Below are positions 10,056 to 20,383 of a DNA stretch of 64,000 nucleotides, in pieces; the stretch's first letter is position 1; the number at the start of each line of letters is the position of its first letter. The notes beneath the pieces are model-generated. The model did no database searches, was not told the DNA's origin, and was given only the letters and a program-made list of their open reading frames with translations. This DNA is from Nemertoderma westbladi (Eukaryota; Xenacoelomorpha; Nemertodermatida; Nemertodermatidae). The stretch covers positions 1-64,000 of the forward strand of contig JAUCBJ010001863.1 in assembly GCA_032718475.1 (NCBI GenBank). The letters run 5' to 3'. The position numbers and the translations under genes were made by a program.

Positions 10056-13000
10056 GATCGGAATGCTGCATTGCAGCTGCGGCTGTCGACAAAATTGCAC
10101 CACCACAACTACCCTATCACCCATGACATTTGCTACTGTAGTTCATCCGCATCTTCAAGGCCAGTGTTGCCGTTATTCCCCAAAACCATGGGGGAAAAAC
10201 GCCGATACTGGAGGCGGAATTTTCAGACCACGGGATTCCGGCCAGTCACCGGATATTGGGAGTGGAGAAGGAGTCCTTTCTTAAATGCAAGATTGCGATT
10301 GAGAAAACGTTGCATTGGTTGGATATAATCTTTTAATGTAACTTTCCTACAGTTGAATCTTGTTCAACATTGAATACCAAATAATGCAGCCTTTTCTACA
10401 GTTGAACCCTGATTGAGAATAAGTTGGGCTTCCCCACATCAATATACACCAAATATTCACAATAATATACGAACATAGAAATTCCTACAGTACATTATTT
10501 AATTACCCATTGTTCGCTTTAGATTTTAACCTAACTAATGTTCCCCATTATCCCTCGGTCCTAGTCTCGGTACCATAGTGTCGGTGTTAGTCGACCCTGT
10601 TGCGTGTCCGTCCCACCCTTCCCGAACCCCGAAGGGATCAGTCATCCAGGAAAGCGGTACGGCTTGGCTAAGGGTCGGTCAAGTCGGTAGACCCGGTTGT
10701 GTGTCCGTCCCACCCTTCCCGAACCCCGAAGGGATCGGTCATCAGGAAAGCGGTACAGCTTGGCTAGGGGTCTGTCGAGTCGGTGGACCCGTTTGCGTGT
10801 CCGTCCCACCTTTCCCGAACCCTGAAGGGATCGGTCATCAGGAAAGTGGTACGGCTTGGCTAGGGGTCTGTCGGTACATCACAGGGACCCAACCGCCTAA
10901 GCTTTCCAAATCCTTTTCAGGCTCGTAGTCGCTTCGGTAGCCGAGAAGCTGCTCCGAACAGTCAGTAGGCCAGTGGAGTCCAGTCCTTTGTCTTTCGACC
11001 CCGTTGCGTGTCCTGTCCATCCCACCCTTCCTGAACCCCAAACGGATCGGTCATCAGGAAAGCGGTACGGCTTGGCAAGGGGTCTGTCAGCCCGTCCTGA
11101 GTCCCAACTGTTGGTAGTTTTCCGAGTCCTTATTCAGGCTCGTACTAACGCCGGTGGTGGAACCCACTCCAGGAAGGCAGTCCTCGTCGAACCCTTCCTC
11201 TGTTTAGTTGGTCGACCCGTCGCAAGTCCCTGGCGTAGTCGGCAAGCTTTCCGAGTCCTTATTCAGGCTCGTAATAACTGCCGGTGACCAGGGACCGCTA
11301 ACGATCTGTCTGTCGGTTCCCGTCGCAAATCCCTGACACAATCAGCAGACTTTCCGAGTCCTTATCCAGGCTCGTGATAACTGCTGTTGGCCAGGGACCG
11401 CTAAGGGCAGTCCTTGTCCCTAGGCCTAGCGAGGTACCAAATCCACCTCTACAGGCAGCAGGAAGTTGGCTAGGCCTAATAGTATTCAGGTAAACCTGAG
11501 TACTGCTTGATTTTGCCTCCCACCTTTGGCCCTTAAATATCTGATATGAGTCCCGTACCCCTTAAGTCGCCCCAATATTCGCCTGTGAATCGCCCCCAGT
11601 CCATTGAATATACCCAAATTCCATGTTCCCGTGCCCAGTACTGATATTGGAATATTCATTATAAATAAATCCGAAAAATATTCAACTCGCGTTATGAAAA
11701 GTTGAAATACCGCGAACAGCCAGTGTCCTTTAAGATGCCACTCTAGAAAGTCATGGGCTGTCCACCATGCTTATTCGCTCCATGACGCCGCCAAAGCCCA
11801 AGATTATGCACTGGCTGGTCCTCACGGCGAAAGCAATGTCCTGCAAAGTGGAGGCGGTTCCGTTCATGTTTCATGCTAGGGGATAGTAATTGAACATTAT
11901 CTAATGTTTTATAGAGTCAGATTGGAGATGTGTTCATTGTACTTGACACAATGAACCCGGCGTAGCATTCTTGTGAGTGTGCCATCCAGAGATGTGGTAT
12001 CCTCTGCAGTTAGAGCCCAGCATGGACTCCCATAAGAGTATTGGTACTACTACTGCCATAAATAATCGAACCTTAAGGTTTCGTTTTATTCTATGGGACA
12101 TCCAAATTCTGGAAAAACTATTTAACGCTGCCCATGCCTTCCCCCTTAGGTATCCGAAGGTCTTCACCTGACTTTCTGCTCCATGATCCCATGTAGCAGA
12201 AGTCATCCACGTGCTCAAGCAAGCCATCCTTGGAGCTTATGCCATTACGATCAGACATTTCTTGAGGGCTGTCTAGGTTGCCTGTAATGGATTTATTCTC
12301 TTGGAATTTACAAAAAACACTAGAAGCAACCTGCTCCAATGAGTAGAGGAGCCTTTGTGCTCCCTCTAGTGATTCTAACAGTACCCCTAAGTCATCAGCA
12401 AAGTCTAGATCAGTAAGGTACTTTGCTGGATTTCCTCTACTTCTTGTGCCAGTAGGGGGTGTTACCGTCACCCCATCTTTATTAAGATGATCTAAGGACA
12501 AGCGTAGAACACAATCAACAACAATTACGAATAAGAATGGCGCAAGTGTGTCAACCTGAAGGACTCCCCATAAGACTTCGAATGGATCTGTGTCACCATC
12601 AGCAGTAGACACAAATGTGGTGGAACCATCGCACAGTGATCTGATAGCTGCTATAATTTCCTCAGAAATCCCATATGCTGCAAGTATGCTGAACATACGT
12701 GGTCGGGAGACTGAAGTCCTTAAAGAAGTCAACAAAGATAATAGCCAGTTGTCTGTCTTTCTTTATCGATAACTCTTCGATTATCCATCAGAGTGCCAGA
12801 ATAGACTCCATCATCCCACGACCTTTACGGAACCCATTTTGGTTCCCAAGTAACAGTCTCTCAACAGGATCCCTGATGCGATTTAATAGAATTATGTTGT
12901 ATAGCTTTGAAGCAATCGAGATTAGTGACATTTTAGATTCCACTAAAAGATCCACGGGTTGTTAGGTTGCCCTTCTTTGGGGTTGGGACCAACTTATTTG

Positions 13001-13290
13001 TTTTCAGTTCTTGAAGGACTCTCTTTGTCCTATACATGTCCACAATAATGGGGTCAATGAGCTCCAAACACTCAGGAATTTTAAAGACCTCAGGGGTCAC
13101 GCCATCTATCCAACTACTGGCACGCTTGGTCTTGATGCTTCTAGCTGCGGTCTTGATTTCAGCAAAGGAGATGTCACCAATGGGGATATCTGTTAGCATG
13201 TACCGTAATCCGGCAATACCCTTTCATTGTTTAGAAGCTTCTAGCTTCTCAAAGTGGTCCTTCCAACCGTCCAACTGTCAACCTATATTC
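10056..13290 (-). pseudogene. Degenerate LINE, interrupted by a 1.55-kb insertion
   Basis: The minus strand reads 5' to 3' from about 13290 to 10056. 12933-13199 gives the RT N-terminal fingers (IDGVTPEVFK, VPTPKKGNLT). 12118-12735 gives the palm, with motif B decayed to GVLQVDTLAPFLF and motif C as LDFADDL. 11934-12227 gives the thumb and C-terminal region (GKAWAALNSFSRIW, RNLKVRLF). 11727-11860 and 10056-10167 give the C-terminal tail. The frames are broken, the 5' endonuclease part is missing, and the last two pieces are separated by the GC-rich element at 10168-11718. This is a dead 5'-truncated copy inserted between FREP block A and the relic block. Confidence 0.75.
10168..11718. mobile_element. 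Undescribed GC-rich mobile element with 8-bp target duplication
   Basis: It is flanked by GCCAGTGT (10160-10167 and 11719-11726) and splits a LINE tail that is continuous elsewhere, so its borders are clear. One end, read inward, is TGTTCGCGGTATTTCAAC; exactly the same end starts a second, inverted copy at 63445. The interior is much richer in GC than the surroundings. It holds three units of about 97 bp (starting 10604, 10701 and 10797, with CCCGAAGGGATCGGTCATCA) and repeats with TCCTTATTCAGGCTCGT at about 11117, 11250 and 11348. There is no credible ORF. Terminal inverted repeats are weak (TGCCGTTATTCC against the end above). An 8-bp duplication suggests a non-autonomous hAT-type element, but the superfamily is unproven. 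Confidence 0.75.
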
Positions 13291-13404
13291 TTTATATTCT
13301 CCTCTATTCTTATCTTTTTTTGACAAGATTATTATGTCGTACTGATAATGTTTTTAGCAGTTTGGCAAACAATACATTTTTTTGAGTGTATAAACCGGGC
13401 TTAA

Positions 13405-13640
13405 GGAAATATCTAACCCGCACTTGATGTGCTACAACTTCCCTTCTTTGTCGCAGACGTCCGTTGGATTTACTGGCGAAAGGAAAAGAGCTGATGCAAT
13501 CAATAAAGTATCATAAAGGCAATCAAAGGCGGCAAGTATCAAGACCTTTATAAAAACAATTATTAGTAACTACCTTAGTAGGCCTATAGATACCATTGTA
13601 TGTTAATTATCACATTAAATTACATTCTCATGATTATCGT
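13405..13640 (-). pseudogene. Relic of FREP exon 1 and upstream region
   Basis: 13405-13492 matches the 3' part of gene A exon 1 (the region encoding the VNPTGVCGDKEGKL-type segment). 13493-13640 matches the distal upstream region. The interval that should contain the signal-peptide codons, the 5' UTR and the TATA box is deleted at about 13492. It cannot be expressed as a FREP and marks a third, lost member of the family. Confidence 0.75.
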
Positions 13641-13664
13641 TCACAGACAAATACACCGCGTTAT

Positions 13665-14010
13665 GGCAACTGTTGCGTTCGGCAAGAGTCGTGATTCGGC
13701 AATAAAGTTACGTTTCGGCAAAAAAGATGCATTTTATCAAAAAGTTGCAATTTGGAAAAAGTCACGATTCAGCAATACAATTTGCGTTTAGGCAAAATAT
13801 TTGCGTTTCGGCAAAAAAAAGACGCAATAAAAAGTCGCAATTTGGTAAAAAGTCGCGATTCATAAATAAAATTTGCGTTTCGGCAAAAAGTTGCGTTTCG
13901 GCAAAAAATTCGCGTTTCGACAAAAAGATGCGTTTCGACAAAAAAGTAGCATTGCGTAATTTTTTTTGTTTTTTTTTGGTGGGGGGGGGGGGGGGGGGGG
14001 TGGCCCCTCA
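13665..14010. repeat. TTGCG-TTTCGGCAAAAA tandem repeat and G22 run
   Basis: Short degenerate units such as GTTGCGTTTCGGCAAAAA are repeated about ten times, ending in a run of about 22 G near 13980-14001. The same motif follows the FREP block at 50040-50100 and 53030-53210, again with a G run and then CCTCAATAACGACA. Confidence 0.75.
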
Positions 14011-14578
14011 ATAACGACAACAATTGCAGGATATGATGTATAGTATAAATTACTACTGTATTACATTATAATGTATAATGAATCTTTAATCTACATAGTA
14101 GTGTACTGTTAAGTAACTGTATTATAGTTACTGTTACTGTAGTTACTGAATTATAGTTACTATTACTGTAGTTACTGTATTATAGTTACTGTTACTGTAG
14201 TTACTGCTACTTATTGTAGTTACTGTTTATCCATTATCAAATAGTCAGGATGTGTATTATTATTGTTCCCCATTGTTGCTCGTTGTGGGTCAAATTTTTA
14301 ATTTTTTTCAAATTTGGACCTAATTAGCATAATTTATTCAAAATAAATTAAATCACTAATAATTCTTCCTTAATATTACAGTATTATAATTTATTTTAAA
14401 TCTGGGGTACAAAACGTAGAAGAGTCGGAATATTCTAGAATTCGATGATATTATCCAATTGAACAAATGAAATGAATTAAAAATTATTATTCTCTAAAAA
14501 TTATTCTGAAATATACAATTGTTGTATGTATTTGTTATTGTTTTTACATAATGTATAAATAAATATATCTATCTATCT
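14011..14578. other. No gene; TACTGTTACTGTAG repeats and unique AT-rich DNA
   Basis: 14100-14220 is a degenerate GTTACTGTAGTTACTG tandem repeat, also seen at 53310-53350. 14390-14520 recurs at 16320-16470 (ATCTGGGGTACAAAACG). No exon was recognised. Confidence 0.6.
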
Positions 14579-14582
14579 TTAA

Positions 14583-15439
14583 CCCTATTCCACCTGGGCT
14601 CTTTTTTCCGAGATTCCACCTGGGGTTGGGCATAATATGCCCAACAGTTTATTATACTCTAAAAAGTAATGATAATTTTATCAAAACTTTCCAAATTTTC
14701 GCAGGTTTATAGAAAAATATATAATGCACCTGTTCTGAGTTTTATATATTCATAATTTTAAATAATATATCCATATAAATTAATTATCATGAAGATAACC
14801 AATTATAGTAAAAAGATGAGATAATACTATACATACTCCTCCCTACACCACTGTCTGCCTAACTCTGCCAGACATCCCAAGTGAAAATTTTGCTTGCAGG
14901 GGTGCTGTTTGCTGTTATTGAATAGATTTATTCACCTCTGTTTATGTCTGCTGTATTACATTAGGAATATACTGGTTTCAATGGTGGTTGTTGTTTTATC
15001 CTATAGTAGACTTATTGCTTGCTTATCTGTCAGTTTAGTATTTTGTTATTAAAAAATAATGTGATTGATGTGTACTAATCCAAGCAGTAGACAATCTCGT
15101 GTTTGAATTTAACTTTACAACCCATCCAAGTGAATGTCCTGGACCGTAATTGGTTGTATTCTAGCTTGTTGACCAGGGGAACTATCCAACCAGGGATTAT
15201 CTTTTATACCAGTTAGGCTAATAAAGATATTATAATAAAAAAATGTGACTATGATATGAAAAACACACAATAGCACAAAAAGTATAAATGATGAAAAAAA
15301 TATTTTGTTACCATCAGAAAGCCAATTAAATTCTAGGAAAAGTCAATGAATTTCATAATAATACATAAAAATCATCATCATGAATTTCTAAAAATAAAAA
15401 GTGTTGGGCAGATTCTGCCCAACCCCAGGTGGAATAGGG
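14583..15439. mobile_element. Non-autonomous piggyBac-like element
   Basis: 857 bp with perfect terminal inverted repeats CCCTATTCCACCTGGG, flanked on both sides by TTAA (14579-14582 and 15440-15443). The subterminal regions contain TTGGGCATAATATGCCCAA and its partner TTGGGCAGATTCTGCCCAA. No transposase ORF is present. TTAA targets plus CCC termini are the hallmark of the piggyBac superfamily. Confidence 0.85.
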
Positions 15440-15443
15440 TTAA

Positions 15444-16870
15444 ATCTGGGGTACAAAACGTGTAGAAGAGTCGGTCTAATACAAAACATCCGTACAGACA
15501 AAATTGTGATAACTGGTTTCGTTTCATTTTAGTGGCGATTTTTCAAATTAGGGGCTTATAATTTTCAAAATTTGTCAAAACTCACCCAAATTTGGAACAT
15601 ATTTTGTTATAAAACAAGTTTAATTCAAAAATTTGAAACTTTCTTTGTAGTGTATCTGCAACACATCCCAAAGAACGTACAGTATGTGGAAAAAATGAGA
15701 ATATTTCAACCATCACCTGGGGATCCTCAGCATTTTTGGTGCTAAAAAAATGAAGCTGAGTAAATCGATCTAAAGTTTTCAAGAACAATTTAAGTGATAA
15801 GTTGGATTTAATCTTCCATAACTTTTGCTTTTACTAACTCGCACAGCATCTTTAATACAAATTTAAAGGCCCTGCAAGAATTTGTTGCCACAGTAATGTA
15901 AAATGTAAATAATAAATGTGAAATAAAACAGTTATGGCCCCCACTGCAAGAGGGACAGTGGCTGTCCTTTATTCCTCCATCCAGGGCCTAACACAATAAC
16001 AATAACTGAAATAGTGAAAAATTGAAGCTGAATTTGGGTAAAGCAATAGGGTCCCGGACCTAATGTATCGGTACATGCCGTATTTTACATTAATAGCACA
16101 GAAAGCAGCACGTAACGACATAGAGACTTCATTCAGAGAATTTATTGAAATAAATGTAGAAAAAAACACTTATAAAATACTGCAATTATAGCCTGTAAAT
16201 AAATAAATATTTTATTTAATTATATTTAAGAATCTGAAAGGCCTGGCACCGCACTATCTCATCGTAATTACTAATGCTCTCTCCCATACATGATGGATCG
16301 ATAAGAGGTGGAGTTTTAATATTACAGTATTATAATTTATTTTAAATCTGGGGTACAAAACGTGTAGAAGAGTCGGAATATTCTAGAATTCGATTATATT
16401 ATCCAATTGAACAAATGAAAAAAAATTAAAAATTATTATTCTCTAAAAATTATTCTGAAATATACAATTAAGTAAGAATTAAGTAAGCAGGACCAAACAG
16501 TAAATTTAATTTCTACAATTTCTTTCAAATAGCCCATACGGGATTTACTCAATCTGCTTATGTAGATTGGAATCATGTAATTTTTAGGTTTTCCCTGCTG
16601 ACTCTCGATGACCACTGACTGACAGGTGTTTTATAAGAATTGGACTTATCGATATCAATGAAGGAGATGTGAGACGGACAACCTAGTTTCGGGTCAAATA
16701 AACAAAAAAGATGGTGGGATTTACAATATTTTATTATATTAATTATTATTTAATCCGTTGTTTCTGTTGACTATTTATATCACATTAAATAATCTTTTTA
16801 GATCCATAAAGATATAACAGTCCGACGAAAGCTACATTATTGCCATAGTAAATCACATATCAGTATACAA
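15444..16870. other. No supported gene; repeats
   Basis: AT-rich. 15440-15475 and 16340-16470 carry copies of the ATCTGGGGTACAAAACG repeat. 16225-16310 reads LKGLAPHYL in one frame, which resembles a LINE C terminus (weak). Nothing else could be recognised. Confidence 0.5.
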
Positions 16871-16874
16871 TAGT

Positions 16875-18772
16875 TTACCGCGAAATATTGAAAATCAACA
16901 TCACAAAAAAATAAAGAATAATTCCATTAGTTTCCGTAACAGTCCGGGTTGTTCCTGAGAATGCGAATGAATTACATTGGTCGCCCCGGCAACACGCCAA
17001 ACACTCGTATCCAATAGCGTTTCCGTTCTTGTCGAAGGTCTCATAGCAACGAGTGACGTCAACAGTTCCCTCGTGCTCAACGTAATGGTCAGTACAGATA
17101 CCGCCGCACTGTCTGTAGTAGACGACAGTCACCTCTCCGCTAGTGGCGTTCAGAGTTCCACGTTTACCGACCTGGGAATTATTAGTTATTCAATATTTAT
17201 TCACTATAAACATGCAGTTATTACATATATGGAATGCATAATGGTGTTTGTATGTATGTATCTATGTATGTACGTATATTTAATTATTACTAAACCTAAT
17301 GAACAGGTCCACTCAAATTATTAGCACAATTTAAAATGTGCCGGCTTGTCGATAAAATTGCGCCGCCACAACTCCCTATCACACATCATATTTGCAAGAT
17401 CATCCGCATCTTCAAGGAAAGTGTCCTTTAAGAGGCGTTTCAAGAAAGTCATTGGCTGTCTAGTCAACCATGCTTATTTTCTCCATGGGGATGCCAAAGC
17501 ACAAGATTATGCACTGGTTGATCTTCATGGCGAACGAAATGCCCTGTAAAGCGGAGGCGGCTATATAATATTTAACTTGGAATTTACATCGGCGAAAGCT
17601 CCAGTGATGCGGTGGCAGGATGCTTACCGCATTGTATGTTTATATTCTGGCGCTAAGAGTATTCTAGGTTCCATTTATATAAGCACCAACATAGGAGTTC
17701 TACAAGCTTCACCCAGTAGCTGTTTTTTATTCACCTTTTTGTATAAACCCGTTTATATGTACGAATGCTACGGCTTTGTACCCCAGATGGCTTTTTAGAT
17801 TCGCTGCACTCTCTAATTCTTATCGATGACTCTATAATTTTAGCAACCAGCCGTGACTGTTGTGTAGAAAAACTTGGTATATTATTAGATTTTTGTGCAT
17901 AGTCGGGAATGATTATAAACCATAAAAAAAACAAAATTTATGGTTATTGGTAAAGTCACTTCTGATGAGAAACACGATATAAATGTATTTAACAATTTGT
18001 ACAGGTGTGAAACTGAAAGTTTTTCGTGCCACATTGATATCTGCAATCTGTTATGTGTCTGATACGTAGATAGGCAACGCCGCTCCTACTATTGTAGTAC
18101 ATTATAATAATCTACTGTGCGCTGCTTTATGTGTGCGTAACAACACTTATAGAGATATTATTGTACATTGAATCTGGTTAACCGGGGAGCCTTGGCCAAT
18201 GTTTCTGACTAGCCAACGAAATGTTTTGTGTAAACTCAAGGCTAGGAGAAACTTGCACAGACCCGCAGTTTTCGCGATCGAGTTCGTTTGCGAAGGTGGA
18301 CCCCAATCGGTAGGGTCATCTAAGGCCATTTAAACTGACAAGATGACCCAACCCACAAGAAGCTGTCCGAACGTACTATTTAAATCCATTGGACCTCATG
18401 CAGGTCAATAATAACTAACTAACTTTATTCTAGACATCAGGCCGATTATTTCTGGGATATTAAACCGTCCGCAGTAACCCAGTCTGCCGCTTGGGGGTAT
18501 AAGTGATTAACGGATATCTGCTTATACTTTGCTTATAATTTTTCGTGTTGACACTTAATATAAGTTTATGACACGTGTTGCACGAAGTCCCTACTTCGTG
18601 TAATGGAAGGTACAAGTAAGGTAAATTAGGTTCATATTATAAGTAATTCACTGACCCAACATCCCTGAAAGTTAGTATCAGCAGTACAACGTTCCAAATC
18701 GATCCCAGAAGAGGAGCAGGAATTCTCGATTGAATTACCTTCTTCTTCGCATACGTAGCAGTATTGTACAAA
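16875..18772 (-). CDS. LU (Ly6/uPAR-type) GPI-anchored protein, partial gene, copy 2
   Basis: Two minus-strand exons join in phase 0: 18656-18772 (QYCYVCEEEG through QGCW, then a GTCAGT donor) and 16875-17171 (CAG acceptor, VGKRGTLNAT). The last exon supplies CGGIC, TRCYETF, YECLACCRGDQCN and then a hydrophobic tail (GIILYFFVMLIF), which together give the full cysteine pattern of a three-finger LU domain plus a GPI signal. Such proteins sit on the outer cell surface, many as receptors, modulators or complement-type inhibitors. No signal-peptide exon was found. In this copy about 70 bp containing the acceptor of the first exon are deleted relative to 2130-2205, so the exon may be skipped or the gene dead. 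The intron contains duplicated LINE debris. Confidence 0.72.
17313..18065. pseudogene. LINE debris, duplicate of 30-780
   Basis: Contains the minus-strand LINE C-terminal fragment (17313-17573) and the plus-strand RT fragment (17579-18065). It carries the same lesions as in copy 1 with a few point differences. Confidence 0.6.
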
Positions 18773-20070
18773 CATATATTTACATTCTACAAAATATAAC
18801 CTGATTCTAATACTATGAAGCAAATAGGCCATGTACCGCAGTAGGCCCATACCGCAGTAGACTCATGTACCATGCACTTAGTCCCAGTTTTGTTTTACTT
18901 AGGCCATCAAGGTCTTCCATAATATTACAAACGATGACAGTCCGGAAAAACCTGCAATTTTCTTGAAAAGTTTCCGATTTTAATAATTTTTCGTTTATAA
19001 CTATAATAACTGAAAGAAACTAAAACTGAAATATAAATCATTCTGCCAGTTATCAAACGCAATTGAGAAATTCACATTTATTTACAAACAGAGCTGTACA
19101 GCGATGTTTAAATTAATTCGTGAGTATTACAGCAGGAGGCAAATTTATAATTAAATTTCAGTGTTCTAGAAAGCCATAAAATAATACATAAAAATAATAA
19201 TAATACTGCTTCAATTCTGAATTATACTATATAAAAAAGTTATTCCTTCATTATGGCCATCGGAAAATTCCTCGATAAATCATATATCCGGAATACTTCA
19301 TTCCTAATGATGGAAGTTCGACATAGTTTTCTTACTACCGGTACTGACCTGGGCGGGTTTCTAATTTTTCTAGTTATTTCGCTTTATCAAGCCGTTAAAA
19401 AGATCCTAGATGTGTCACTACCGAATTAGCCACGCAATTCTCGGTCGAATTTAAGCCCCGATTTAGATTTAGCTACAAAGCCGTCACCTAGCTGGACGTG
19501 CGCTAATTCGAGAACGCCTAACGGCATGTTCGGTCACCATGTTTTATACAGTTTATTTGCAGCGATTAACCGCTAGGTGTCGCTACGGTATTGCATCTAA
19601 ATAGAAAACGGGCTAAAAACGGTTTCGGAATCTGGAGATAAAGTTGATAGTTCCAATGAGATCTCGAGATTATATTCCAAAATCCAAATATGAGATGGAG
19701 GTGGTTAAGTAGTGGTAAACATTGTGTAGTAAAAAAAAGGGAAACATCCTGTCAGACCAGTAGTAAAAAAAATTGTATCTTTATGATCACACCAATTTCC
19801 TTAGTATTCGATTGAATTTGAAAAATATTGCGGGTTGATAAATATAAAGTTCATTTATTTTGTTGTTTAATGTTGTATTTAAGTACTGTATGTAGCCCTG
19901 CATTGTAAATAAAGTCTTGCATTTAGTGTCAAAAGTGAAAGAAAATGAACCCAAAACAGAAGAAAATTCATAAATAATGATAATATATAAATAGAACTTA
20001 AACTGTTACCTCTCCTGCAGCAGTATTGAAAACAAAATAAAAATAAAATTAATATTAATAAATACAAACT

Positions 20071-20084
20071 AAATCAATTAGAAT
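20071..20084. other. Retrotransposon target-site duplication, left
   Basis: AAATCAATTAGAAT, repeated at 24289-24302 after the poly(A) end. The unoccupied counterpart in duplication copy 1 (about 3499-3512) reads AAATCAATTATAAT. Confidence 0.85.
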
Positions 20085-20383
20085 ATTAGATATAACAATA
20101 ATTGAATCTGAAGACTTCGGCTGCAATATTTCCCACACCCCCTAAACTTATAAATGGTTCTTCGTTACTTCGTTTTAGTATCACCGGATTGCTATAGACC
20201 AACTGTGGAAGAAAATAACTATATTTTACTAGTTATCAATAATTGATAATATTGATGACTATAAGATTGACTTTATTTTTTAAAGAATCCAAATAAAAAC
20301 CTATTGGTGAATTGTTACTGTACCAACTGTACTGATTAGTGTTAGTAACAATTTGAGACGATATATTTGGGCGACTCTGGATA

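Noticed and set aside
10578-11287. Open frames of 104-116 codons in the GC-rich element
   Set aside because: Encode tandem copies of the DNA repeat in different frames (VACPSHPSRTPKG-type), not a recognisable domain.
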